Assembly: GCA_030673825.1 (NCBI GenBank)
Contig: JAUTCS010000114.1
Coordinates: 1 to 61,067 of the forward strand
Length of the DNA: 61,067 bases
From: Verrucomicrobiota bacterium JB024
Lineage (GTDB): Bacteria; Verrucomicrobiota; Verrucomicrobiia; Opitutales; Cerasicoccaceae
Direction: 5' to 3'
Shown here: piece after piece, positions 1 through 8,359 of the stretch
How the letters are laid out: each line of letters opens with the position of its first letter
How positions within the stretch are numbered: the first letter of the stretch is position 1
The notes under the pieces: model-generated
Seen by the model: the letters and a program-made list of their open reading frames with translations, nothing else
What the model was told of the DNA's origin: nothing
The model's database searches: none
Position numbers and translations under genes: made by a program

Positions 1-28
1 ATTGGGTGATTCGGAAGGTAATATTTTT

Positions 29-180
29 GGCCACAGAGATCACAGAGAGGGCACGGAGGTATTTGTAGTGGGAAATTGGATACTCCAAAAACTTACACGT
101 GTTTGATTGATGGACATGTAAAAATGCTTCTTTATCTCTGAGTGCTCTGTGTCTCCTCTGTGAGCTCGGTGACCAGCTCT
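29..180. repeat. CACAGAG-family inverted-repeat element, copy 1
   Basis: The left arm (29-60) and the reverse complement of the right arm (134-180) share the same string of degenerate CACAGAG units. The outer end reads GGTCAC/GGCCAC, and the right arm carries the AGCTGGTCAC end seen in other copies. The spacer of about 73 bp has no convincing ORF. The right arm lies 10 bp from the stop codon of the minus-strand SDR gene, so any SDR transcript running on would contain the hairpin. Confidence 0.75.
95..102. promoter_or_regulatory. Candidate LacI-type operator, site 1 (ACACGTGT)
   Basis: This is a perfect 8-bp palindrome with CpG centre. Its flanks (AAAAAC to the left, TTGATTG to the right) resemble those of the site at 6939-6946 read on the opposite strand. 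It lies beyond the 3' end of the SDR gene, so it may serve a gene to the left of the window. Confidence 0.35.
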
Positions 181-190
181 TAATTCTGCT

Positions 191-970
191 TTAAATAGTC
201 ATGGCGGCGTAGCCGCCATCGACGAGGATCTCCGCGCCGGTGATGAAGCTGCCCGCGTCGCTGGCCAGCAGGAGGGTCGCGCCGATCAGCTCGCGGGCCT
301 CGCCGAAGCGCTTCATCGGCGTGTGGCCCATGATCTGGCCGACGCGCTCGGGGGTGAGAACCTTGCGGTTCTGCTCCGCCGGGAAGAAGCCGGGCACGAG
401 GGTGTTGACGCGGATGTTTTGCGGGGCCCACTCGCGGGCGAGGTTTTTCGAGAGGTTGTGAACGGCGGCCTTGGTGGCCGAGTAAGTGAACACACGCGAG
501 AGCGGGATGACGCCGGACATGGAGCCGACGTTGATGATCGAGCCGCCCTGCCCGCGCTCGACGAAGTACTTGCCAAAGAGTTGGCAGGTGCCGAAGAGGG
601 CCTTGAAGTTCACGTCGAGGATGCGCTCAAGCTCCTCCTCGGATATCTCGAAAAACGGGGTCGGGCTGTTCACGCCCGCACCGTTGACGAGGATGTCCAC
701 CTGGCCGGACTTTTCCAAGACGCGTTCGAGGAGGTCCTGACGCTGTTGCGCGTCGCCCACCTCGCAGGACTCGAAGTAGCTCTTGCCGTGGAAGCGGTGG
801 AGCTTCTCCAGGCGGGCGGCGGCTTTTGCCTCGCTGCGACCAACGAGCACGACCTGTGCCCCGGCTCCGGCCAACCCTTCGGCCATCGCGCCACAGAGCT
901 CACCCGTGCCGCCGATGACGACCGCGGTTTTACCTTCGAGGGAGAAAAGTTCGTTCAGGTATTCAGACAT
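191..970 (-). CDS. SDR-family oxidoreductase, probable mannonate/uronate-pathway dehydrogenase
   Basis: This 259-residue protein has the usual length of a classical NAD(P)-dependent short-chain dehydrogenase. The dinucleotide-binding turn is GGTGELCG (residues 20-27), NGAG is near 96-99, and Tyr163/Lys167 form the catalytic YSATK. The C-terminal [11 protein letters not shown] is typical of gluconate 5-dehydrogenase/KduD-like SDRs. It is the last gene of a minus-strand run with a KdgK-like kinase, so reduction of fructuronate to mannonate, or a KduD-type step, is the likely role. That role is inferred from context; the substrate cannot be read from the sequence. A repeat arm begins 15 bp upstream of the ATG. 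Confidence 0.85.
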   Translation of the reverse strand: MSEYLNELFSLEGKTAVVIGGTGELCGAMAEGLAGAGAQVVLVGRSEAKAAARLEKLHRFHGKSYFESCEVGDAQQRQDLLERVLEKSGQVDILVNGAGVNSPTPFFEISEEELERILDVNFKALFGTCQLFGKYFVERGQGGSIINVGSMSGVIPLSRVFTYSATKAAVHNLSKNLAREWAPQNIRVNTLVPGFFPAEQNRKVLTPERVGQIMGHTPMKRFGEARELIGATLLLASDAGSFITGAEILVDGGYAAMTI

Positions 971-985
971 GGTGTTGAAGTTGTT

Positions 986-1471
986 AGCTGGTCACTGAGC
1001 ACACGGAGGAGGCACAGAGGACACAGAGAATATACAGGTTAAACAACGAGGCGTTTGATCCCGTCTTTGAGAAGCTTGGTGCGGAAGTTGATGAGGAGAC
1101 CGACGTGCTTGTCCGCGAAGCGCATGTACGTCAGCAATTGGGCAGTATGGACCGGCAGGAGCGCATCGACGGATTTCAGTTCGACCACAACGGTATCTTC
1201 GACCAGCAGATCGATGCGGTAGCCTTTTTCAAGCTTCAGCCCCTTATAGGCGACCGGCATGTCAAGCTGGCGCTGGTACGGTATGCTGCGCAGGTCGAGT
1301 TCATGGCACAGACAAGCCTCATACGCGGATTCGAGCAGACCGGGCCCCATGGTCCGATGAACCTCAATGGCCGCGCCAACAATCGCTTGGGTCAGGTCAT
1401 CGTTCATCGCAGTAAGCCCGATCGTCTCAATCCTCTGTGCGCTCTGCGCCTCCTCTGTGTGCTCGGTGGCC
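986..1471. mobile_element. Inverted-repeat element enclosing a GxxExxY gene (candidate autonomous element)
   Basis: The left arm (986-1030) and right arm (1431-1471) are imperfect inverted repeats of about 40 bp. Reading inward from each end they give GGTCACTGAGCACACGG and GGCCACCGAGCACACAG, followed by GAGGAGGC and further CAGAG units. Between them lies only the GxxExxY gene (1039-1407). Other copies of the same arms (29-180, 4304-4518, 5585-5782, 48325-48505) have a non-coding spacer of roughly 70-125 bp. The layout resembles a small element with terminal inverted repeats and its own nuclease. No target-site duplication was recognised, so mobility is inference. Confidence 0.5.
1039..1407 (-). 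CDS. GxxExxY protein (PD-(D/E)XK nuclease-like)
   Basis: The family-defining motif is present as Gly23-x-x-Glu26-x-x-Tyr29 (GLLESAY) in a 122-residue protein. Asp66 followed by Glu76-Leu-Lys78 forms the D...ExK signature of PD-(D/E)XK nucleases. The biochemical role of the family is not established to my knowledge. I chose the ATG at 1407 because MNDDLTQAIVGAAIEVHR matches the usual family N-terminus. The longer reading frame to 1512 would translate the repeat arm into TEHTEEAQSAQ, which is repeat-encoded. There is no good Shine-Dalgarno just before 1407; the nearest AGAGGA, about 24 nt upstream, lies in the repeat arm. The gene sits wholly inside the inverted repeat and interrupts the catabolic gene run. 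Confidence 0.85.
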   Translation of the reverse strand: MNDDLTQAIVGAAIEVHRTMGPGLLESAYEACLCHELDLRSIPYQRQLDMPVAYKGLKLEKGYRIDLLVEDTVVVELKSVDALLPVHTAQLLTYMRFADKHVGLLINFRTKLLKDGIKRLVV

Positions 1472-1486
1472 AAAAAATACCGGTCC

Positions 1487-2584
<1,098 letters not shown>

Positions 2585-2627
2585 GGTCGTGTTGTTAAGT
2601 CGGTCTGGGGTTATAAAAAACGCAGCC

Positions 2628-3098
2628 TCACTTGGGCTGGTCCGCGCGGCGCTTCCACACGTAGTAGTTCGGGCGGACCTCGCCGGCGGCGCGGATGTTG
2701 ATCTGGTTGGCGTTGTAAAAGGAAATGGTCAGCGTGGTCTGGTTGGGCGCGGTGCCCATGACCACGGTCAGCTTGTCCTTGCCGGAATCGGCGTAGCGGG
2801 CCGGGATGCGCATTTGGTTTTCCTTGTGGGCGATGATGATCTCCCCATCGGAAAAGTGGTACGCGGTGAAGAGCAGCTTCTCCAACGCTTTGGGCCAGAG
2901 GCTGGCGCGGAAGTCCACCTGCTGCGCGTCGGACATTTGCGCCCACTCGGGCGACTTCGTGAAGTTGGCCCAGCTGGCGTCATCGTCGATGACCCAGGTG
3001 CCGACGATGGCGCTCTGCGGGTCAAAGTCCTCCGCCCGCAGCAGGCCGGGCAGCAGGAAAAATACGGCTAAAAGGAAACTGGAGGTGATGGTTTTCAT
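2628..3098 (-). CDS. Small secreted protein of unknown function
   Basis: The 156-residue product begins with a clear signal peptide (MKTITSSFLLAVFFLLPGLLRA). I therefore chose the ATG at 3098 over an upstream start at 3173, which would add an Arg/Pro-rich leader. The mature part contains a lipocalin-like IVGTWVIDDDASW opening and several alternating beta-strand segments. This resembles small extracellular beta-barrel proteins that start with a GxW motif. I do not recognise the family. It lies between the KdgK-like kinase and the Ldh_2 dehydrogenase and may travel with that operon. Confidence 0.65.
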   Translation of the reverse strand: MKTITSSFLLAVFFLLPGLLRAEDFDPQSAIVGTWVIDDDASWANFTKSPEWAQMSDAQQVDFRASLWPKALEKLLFTAYHFSDGEIIIAHKENQMRIPARYADSGKDKLTVVMGTAPNQTTLTISFYNANQINIRAAGEVRPNYYVWKRRADQPK

Positions 3099-3182
3099 GG
3101 AGCAGGCTCTAACCCACGGCGGCCCGGGCGGCAAGCGCGCAACGCTGCCCTCCGCCCGGCCTCTCGCGGTCACAGCCGTTTT

Positions 3183-4283
3183 TTACGCGTCTTTAGCCAC
3201 CGCGAAAGCATCGAGCCGCCAGGCGGGCTCGCCGCACTCGTGGGCGATTTCGTTAAAGGCGTCAATCTCGGCCTTGGAGAAGAGCAGCCCGCCCGCGGCG
3301 TCAGAGCGCTTGGCCGCGTCGGCCTCGATCTGGCCGGGCAGGATGCAGGACTCGTTACCGTGGCCGAGGACATCGGCGAGGACCGCCTGGACATTCGCAG
3401 CCTGATCGCGGCCAAGGGCGAAGTCCCCGCCGGAAATGGCCTCGGGGTGAATAACCTGGAAGTAGAAAGCGGGCGTGTGCTTTTCCTCGGGCTGCTTCTG
3501 CCAGCGCGAGCGCAGGGTCGGCAGCGAGCCGCCGATGAAGGCGCCGACCAGCTCGTTGATGAGGGAGAGGCCGTAGCCCTTGTGCGCACCGAAGGTCGTG
3601 AGCGCGGCAACCTCGGTCGGGTCGGTGGTGGGCTTGCCGTCCTTGTCCACGGCGGCCCCGGCGGGGAGCTGCTTACCCTCGCGGGCGAACTGCTGCACGC
3701 GGCCCATGGCGACGACGGACGTAGCCCAGTCCACCACGAGGGGGAAGCCGACCGCGTCCGTCGTGGGGAAGCCCCAGGAGTGCGGGTTGGTCCCGAGCGT
3801 GGGGAACTTGCCCATAAAGGGGACGACCTCGGCCAGCGCAGCGGTGCAGTTGGTGTAGGCGATGTAGCCGCGCGAAGCCGCCTCCATCACGTAGCCCCCA
3901 CCCCAGAGGTAGTGGAAAGCGTTGTCCACAGAGACCTGGCCGATGCCGTACTTGTCGGCGAGCTCGATGGCTGTGTCCATGGCTGCATAGGCCGTGGCCT
4001 GGCCGAGCTTGCGGTTGGCATTCCAGGTCTCGCTAGCAGCGAAGCGCGAGGGCTTTTTCTCGATCTCGGCACAGGGCTTGCAACCGCCCGCGGCGGAGCC
4101 GAAAAGGTGGTCCAAGTGCAGGGCCTTGATCGCGTTGTGCGTGCGGATGCCGTGGCGGCTGGCGTGCGCGGAGAAACGCGCGGCGGCCTCGGCCTCCTCC
4201 TGGCTGAAACCGCGGTGGCGGTAGGCGGCGACGACGAGAGCGTTGTGTTGCGCCTCGGGAACGATATAAAAAGTGTCGGACAT
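3183..4283 (-). CDS. Ldh_2 (malate/L-lactate dehydrogenase) family oxidoreductase
   Basis: The 366-residue protein has the YlbC/YiaK/MdhII-type fold markers: HASRHGIRTHNAIK near the N-terminus, VSVDNAFHYLWGGGYVM, and GAHKGYGLSLINELVGAFIGG in the C-terminal half. Family members reduce 2-oxo acids with NAD(P)H. They include 2,3-diketo-L-gulonate reductase, ureidoglycolate dehydrogenase and sulfolactate dehydrogenase. With the uronate genes, a sugar-acid 2-keto reductase is the best guess. An inverted-repeat element starts 20 bp upstream of the ATG, so this gene either has its own promoter or is separated from the upstream gene by a hairpin in the mRNA. Confidence 0.85.
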   Translation of the reverse strand: MSDTFYIVPEAQHNALVVAAYRHRGFSQEEAEAAARFSAHASRHGIRTHNAIKALHLDHLFGSAAGGCKPCAEIEKKPSRFAASETWNANRKLGQATAYAAMDTAIELADKYGIGQVSVDNAFHYLWGGGYVMEAASRGYIAYTNCTAALAEVVPFMGKFPTLGTNPHSWGFPTTDAVGFPLVVDWATSVVAMGRVQQFAREGKQLPAGAAVDKDGKPTTDPTEVAALTTFGAHKGYGLSLINELVGAFIGGSLPTLRSRWQKQPEEKHTPAFYFQVIHPEAISGGDFALGRDQAANVQAVLADVLGHGNESCILPGQIEADAAKRSDAAGGLLFSKAEIDAFNEIAHECGEPAWRLDAFAVAKDA

Positions 4284-4303
4284 GGTCGGGTGGTTTTAAG
4301 ATT

Positions 4304-4518
4304 AGCTGGTCACAGAGCTCACAGAGGAGGCACAGAGCGCACAGGGTTTTGTGCGAGATGCTCTGCTTCTACTCGTGGCCCGGCATCGTTCGAAAAAAAT
4401 ATTCTGTCTATAAATAGTTAATAAAACATACGAGTCGCAGAAAGGAACCCGGATCACGGTAAACTCATTATCCTCTTGTCTCTGTGCTCTCCGTGCCTTC
4501 TCTGTGCGCTCCGTGACC
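4304..4518. repeat. CACAGAG-family inverted-repeat element, copy 3
   Basis: The left arm (4304-4346) starts AGCTGGTCACAGAGCTCACA. The right arm (4471-4518) read in reverse starts GGTCACGGAGCGCACAGAG. The spacer of about 124 bp is AT-rich and non-coding. It fills almost all of the gap between the Ldh_2 and 2-hydroxyacid dehydrogenase genes. Confidence 0.8.
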
Positions 4519-4529
4519 CAAAGGAAAAA

Positions 4530-5507
4530 TCAGCTCAAAGCGGGGACGGGGACGTCGTTGACCTGGGCGAGGGGCTTTTTGCCCTCCAGGCACAAGAGGA
4601 GGTTTTGCGTGGCCATCATGGCCTGACGCTGGACGGACTCGTGCGTGCGCGAACCGATGTGGGGCGTGAGCACGCAGTTCGGGGCAGTGAGCAGCGGGTG
4701 GTCCGGGCTCGGGGGCTCTTCGTCAAGCACGTCCGCGCCGTAGCCGCCGACTTTGCCTGACTTGAGGGCCTCGACCATATCGGCGGTGTTGACCAGCTCG
4801 CCGCGGGCGCAGTTGAGGATGACGACGCCGTCCTTCATCTTCGCCATGGAAGCGGCGCTGATCAGGTTGCGCGTCTCGGCGGTCAGGTTCGTATGCAGGG
4901 AAATGATGTCGGCCTTTTCAAAGATCGCGTCAAAAGTCTCGGCGCGCTCGACCCCGTGCTCGGCGGCGAACTCCGCGGGCCAGTACAGGTCGTTCCCGAT
5001 GACGTTGAGGCCAAAGGCCTTGGCGCGGATGACCATCTCCTTGCCGATGCGGCCCAAGCCGACGATGCCGATGGTCTTGCCCATGATCTCGTGGCCGGTG
5101 AGGCGCTTCCACTTGCCGGCGCGGACGTAGTTGCACTCGTCCACCAGGCTGCGGAAGAGCGCCAGCATGAGCGCGAAGCAATGCTCCGCCACCGTGGTGT
5201 GGTTGACCCCCGGCGTGAAGCACACGGGCATGCCCATTTCGGTCGCGGCGGCCACGTCGATCTTGTCCACGCCGATGCCGTACTTGGCGATGATCTTCAG
5301 CTTCGAGCTGGCCTTTTCCAACACGCGGCGGGTGATGGCGTCGTCGCCGCACAGGAAGGCGTCAAAATCGCCCACCAAGTCGAGCATCTGCTGCTCCGAA
5401 AGCGGGCCGCGCTCGCAGTGAACCTCGTGGCCGGAGCCGTTGAGCAGGTCGTGGTGCGGACCGGGGGTGTCTTGGTAGGAAGTAGTCGTCAGGAGGATTT
5501 TAGCCAT
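4530..5507 (-). CDS. D-isomer-specific 2-hydroxyacid dehydrogenase (phosphoglycerate dehydrogenase-like)
   Basis: This 325-residue protein has the NAD-binding motif VGLGRIG (149-155) and the catalytic triad Arg235 (NCARGEL), Glu264 (DEEPP) and His283 (TPHIGS). It lacks the ACT regulatory domain of full-length SerA, so it belongs with the short dehydrogenases that handle glyoxylate, hydroxypyruvate or sugar-derived 2-keto acids. The ATG at 5507 is preceded by an AGGAGG-like stretch on the plus-strand view and gives the standard MAKILLTTTS start. A start at 5678 would translate a repeat arm. A perfect ACACGTGT palindrome lies about 30 bp upstream, suggesting LacI control. Confidence 0.85.
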   Translation of the reverse strand: MAKILLTTTSYQDTPGPHHDLLNGSGHEVHCERGPLSEQQMLDLVGDFDAFLCGDDAITRRVLEKASSKLKIIAKYGIGVDKIDVAAATEMGMPVCFTPGVNHTTVAEHCFALMLALFRSLVDECNYVRAGKWKRLTGHEIMGKTIGIVGLGRIGKEMVIRAKAFGLNVIGNDLYWPAEFAAEHGVERAETFDAIFEKADIISLHTNLTAETRNLISAASMAKMKDGVVILNCARGELVNTADMVEALKSGKVGGYGADVLDEEPPSPDHPLLTAPNCVLTPHIGSRTHESVQRQAMMATQNLLLCLEGKKPLAQVNDVPVPALS

Positions 5508-5536
5508 GGAAAAACTGAGTGTTTTCTTAAAATCAC

Positions 5537-5544
5537 ACACGTGT
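5537..5544. promoter_or_regulatory. Candidate LacI-type operator, site 2 (ACACGTGT)
   Basis: This perfect 8-bp palindrome lies 30 bp upstream of the 2-hydroxyacid dehydrogenase start codon on the minus strand. It is identical in its core to the sites at 95-102 and 6939-6946. On the coding strand it continues GTGATTTTA, similar to the TTGATTG flank of site 1. Confidence 0.4.
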
Positions 5545-5584
5545 AGGGTCTGCGTCAAGCCAGAAGCAGCGGAAAAATGGGGAG

Positions 5585-5782
5585 AGCTGGTCACTGAGTA
5601 CACCGAGGAGACACAGAGCGCACAGAGGGAAGAGGATAGAAGGACTGCCGATTGCCCGATATCCCCACCAGTAACCATTCAAGCACTGATTGAAGCGAGA
5701 TTTTTTCAGGCCACGACAAGAGGAAGAGCTCCTCACACAAAAAATCCGTGCGCTCGGAGCCTCCTCTGTGTGCTCGGTGACC
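5585..5782. repeat. CACAGAG-family inverted-repeat element, copy 4
   Basis: The left arm (5585-5637) begins AGCTGGTCACTGAGTACACC. The right arm (5745-5782) read in reverse begins GGTCACCGAGCACACAGAGG. The spacer of about 107 bp has no convincing gene. It lies between the LacI gene and the 2-hydroxyacid dehydrogenase gene and ends 10 bp from the LacI stop codon. Confidence 0.8.
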
Positions 5783-5792
5783 TAAACAAAAA

Positions 5793-6836
5793 CTACACGC
5801 GCACGGTGGATTCGCGCTCGATGAGGAGGGGACGGATGGAGGCGGGCTGGATGGCTTCGGCGGTCTCGCCGCCCTCCAGCAGGGTATCGAGCATGTGGAC
5901 GGCGGCGCGCATCATGGACTCGACCCGCTGGTCGATGGTGGTCAGCGGGGGCCAGGCGTAGGCGGCGATGTCGTTGTTGTCGTAGCTGATGATCGACAGG
6001 TCTTGCGGGAAGCTCCAGCCCTCGCGGCGCAGGCGGTGCATCAGGCCGATGGCGACGCGGTCGTTGAGAACGACGGCGGCGGTGGCGGTCGGCTTGTCGC
6101 GCAGGAGGAACTCCGCCAGGTACTCGCCAAAGGCGTAGTCGTGGCGCTGGTGCCCCTCCCGGTGGTAGCGGGTGAAATCGCGTTCCCAGTCGAGGCCCAA
6201 CTCCCCGGCGGTGGCTTCGAGGCCAACGAGTTTGGTGGAGCCGTTGGCGTCGGTCGGGTCGATCCCGAGGATGAGGAATCGCCGGTGCCCGAGTCCGTAG
6301 AGGTGCTCCAGAGTGAGCTTCATGGAAAGGGCGCGGTCAAGCGTCACCCGATGCTCGACGCGGGCTTTTTCCGGGTCGATCCAGACGATGGGGACACCCT
6401 GCCCCCGAGCGCTGACGATAGCGGGATCGTTCTCGCGCAGACGCGAGCCGATGAGGACGATGCCGTCCACGCGCATGGACAGGAAGTGCCCCACGACGCG
6501 CTCCTCCAGGCCGGGGCTGCCGCCGGTCAGCTCGATCAGCGCGTGGCGGCCCTGCTCGCGCAGGAGGTTTTGCAGGATGGTACTCTTGCTGACCAGGATA
6601 GGAGACTCGATCTCCTGAAAGCAGATGCCGACGGTGCCGGTGCGCCCGCCGCGCAGGCCGCGGGCCAGGGCGCTGGGCTGGTAGCCGAGTTCCTCCATCG
6701 CCCGCTGCACGCGCTCGACCGTGGCCGGGAGCACGCCGGGGTGACCGTTGAGGACCCGCGAGACCGTCCAGCGCGACAGGCCCAGGTGACGGGCGAGGGC
6801 GGCGGCGGTAGCGGGCTTGGAGGGACGGGTTGACAT
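5793..6836 (-). CDS. LacI-family transcriptional regulator
   Basis: The 347-residue protein starts with a LacI helix-turn-helix (AAALARHLGLSRWTVSRVLN) and hinge (YQPSALARGLRGGRTGTVG). A periplasmic-binding-protein-like ligand domain follows (LIGSRLREND, LILGIDPTD, ISYDNNDIAAY). I chose the ATG at 6836 because it places the HTH about 10 residues in; the frame opens further upstream to 6938. The gene is divergent from the UxaE-type epimerase gene with a 146-bp gap holding an ACACGTGT palindrome. It is probably the local regulator of uronate catabolism, with a sugar acid as ligand; both points are inferred from position. Confidence 0.9.
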   Translation of the reverse strand: MSTRPSKPATAAALARHLGLSRWTVSRVLNGHPGVLPATVERVQRAMEELGYQPSALARGLRGGRTGTVGICFQEIESPILVSKSTILQNLLREQGRHALIELTGGSPGLEERVVGHFLSMRVDGIVLIGSRLRENDPAIVSARGQGVPIVWIDPEKARVEHRVTLDRALSMKLTLEHLYGLGHRRFLILGIDPTDANGSTKLVGLEATAGELGLDWERDFTRYHREGHQRHDYAFGEYLAEFLLRDKPTATAAVVLNDRVAIGLMHRLRREGWSFPQDLSIISYDNNDIAAYAWPPLTTIDQRVESMMRAAVHMLDTLLEGGETAEAIQPASIRPLLIERESTVRV

Positions 6837-6932
6837 GCCGGGCGGCTTCGGAAAAACTGACGGACTGTGCGGGCGAATCCCCCCGGCCTCGTGCCGGGAA
6901 ACCTCCGCCCCGCAGCCATGAACGGTGCGGAC

Positions 6933-6952
6933 AACCAAACACGTGTCGGTTT
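6933..6952. promoter_or_regulatory. Candidate LacI operator in the divergent lacI/uxaE gap, site 3
   Basis: The core ACACGTGT (6939-6946) is a perfect palindrome. Outward it keeps partial symmetry (AANC on the left, GNTT on the right), giving a roughly 20-bp dyad of the size LacI-family dimers bind. The position between the divergently transcribed regulator and epimerase genes would allow autoregulation and control of the plus-strand arm. Confidence 0.45.
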
Positions 6953-6982
6953 TTCGCCCGTCCTGTCAATGACATACCACGC

Positions 6983-8239
6983 ATGGTTCACGCAAACCCA
7001 CCCGTTATCCTCGGCCTGAAGAAGTCGTTCGGCTTCGGCGACCGGCTCGGCCTGGCCGGTCCCGGCCACCTCGCCGCGCTGGAGAAATCGACCTTCACGG
7101 GCGTGCTCGCCCAACAGTCCATGCGCGAGATGACGCGCACCCGCCGCCGGGCCGACCAGGTCGTGGAGGCAGCGCAGGACGCCGTCAACGCGGCCCATTA
7201 CACCCGCCCCTGGGGCGCGGACGCCGATCACCTCAAGACCGAGGCGGACATCGAGATGATGGCCAAGGCGGGCTTCACGTATTTCACCCTCGATCCGACC
7301 CCGGCGGTGGTCAATGCCGCCGACACGATGAAGGAAGCCGAGCTGCGCGCGGAGGCGGACAAGCTCGTGCGCGAAGGCGTGCTGGGGCCGGACTGGATGG
7401 CCCGCTACCTCGGAGACAAGTGGGAGGTGGACAACGGCCCTCCCCTCGCCTTCGAGGAGGAGCCGCTGCTGCGCGCCGCCGTCAAGTTCGCCCGCGCCAC
7501 CGCCGAGACCGCCCGGCTTCATAACGCCGTCGCCCGGCACTGCCCGGACCGGCCCTTCGAAGTGGAAGTAGCGGTGGACGAGACAGCCAAACCGACCAGC
7601 CACCGCGAGCATCTTTTTCTGGCCCTGGAACTCAAACGTCGGGGCGTGAGCTTCGTCGGGCTGGCCCCGCGCTTCGTGGGCAAGTTCGAAAAGGGTATCG
7701 ACTACGTGGGCGACATATCGGTGTTTACCTCCGAGCTGGAGCGCCACGCGGCCATCGCCCGCCGCCTCGGCCCGTACAAGATCTCCGTCCACAGCGGCTC
7801 GGACAAGTTCTCCCTCTACCCCTTTATCGGACGCATCTGCGGGGAGCTGCTTCACATCAAGACCGCCGGGACCAGCTATCTGGAGGCCCTGCGCGTCATC
7901 TGGCGGACCAATCCCGACCTTTTCAGGGAAATCGCCCGCTACGCCGCCGAACACTTCGCCGAGGAGCGGGACGCCTTTCTCGTCTCCACCACGGAGGAGG
8001 AGGTGGCCACCCTGGCCGCCCAGTGGCCCGTCGATCCGGAACCGGTGTACTTCGAGGAGCGTGTCGGGCGACAACTGCTGCACGTGACCTTCGGCTCCGT
8101 ACTCGTGCTCGGACGCCGTCCCGGCGGCCTGCCCTTCAACGAGGCCATCCGCGAAACCCTCGCCAAGCATGCCGACGACTACCGCGAGGCTCTCGACATT
8201 TGCCTGAGCCGCCACCTGGAGCTGCTGGAGGCGGGCTGA
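6983..8239 (+). CDS. uxaE: UxaE-type tagaturonate epimerase
   Basis: The 418-residue product matches the tagaturonate epimerase family. It carries the signatures EVAVDETAKPTSHREHLFL and YKISVHSGSDKFSLYPFIG, whose Asp, His and Glu residues are plausible metal and substrate ligands. UxaE converts D-tagaturonate to D-fructuronate, linking galacturonate breakdown to the glucuronate branch without an altronate step. I took the ATG at 6983; an upstream start at 6830 would overlap the LacI gene. It is first in the plus-strand arm, followed 120 bp later by a secreted beta-helix protein. Substrate specificity is from family knowledge only. Confidence 0.75.
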   Translation: MVHANPPVILGLKKSFGFGDRLGLAGPGHLAALEKSTFTGVLAQQSMREMTRTRRRADQVVEAAQDAVNAAHYTRPWGADADHLKTEADIEMMAKAGFTYFTLDPTPAVVNAADTMKEAELRAEADKLVREGVLGPDWMARYLGDKWEVDNGPPLAFEEEPLLRAAVKFARATAETARLHNAVARHCPDRPFEVEVAVDETAKPTSHREHLFLALELKRRGVSFVGLAPRFVGKFEKGIDYVGDISVFTSELERHAAIARRLGPYKISVHSGSDKFSLYPFIGRICGELLHIKTAGTSYLEALRVIWRTNPDLFREIARYAAEHFAEERDAFLVSTTEEEVATLAAQWPVDPEPVYFEERVGRQLLHVTFGSVLVLGRRPGGLPFNEAIRETLAKHADDYREALDICLSRHLELLEAG

Positions 8240-8359
8240 TCGCATCGCTCTCCCAGCCTGCACCCTTTCCTCTTCTTCTGATCAACCACACTCTCTCACT
8301 CCGCCGGTGCAACAAAATTGCCGGTTAAGGGTCTCACCCAAACATCCGCTATAACTCAA

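Noticed and set aside
5508-5678. N-terminal extension of the 2-hydroxyacid dehydrogenase
   Set aside because: The extra residues are a translation of a repeat arm and leader; the internal ATG gives the normal family N-terminus.
6536-8263. 575-codon minus-strand frame
   Set aside because: Antisense to the epimerase gene and out of frame with the LacI gene; no family features.
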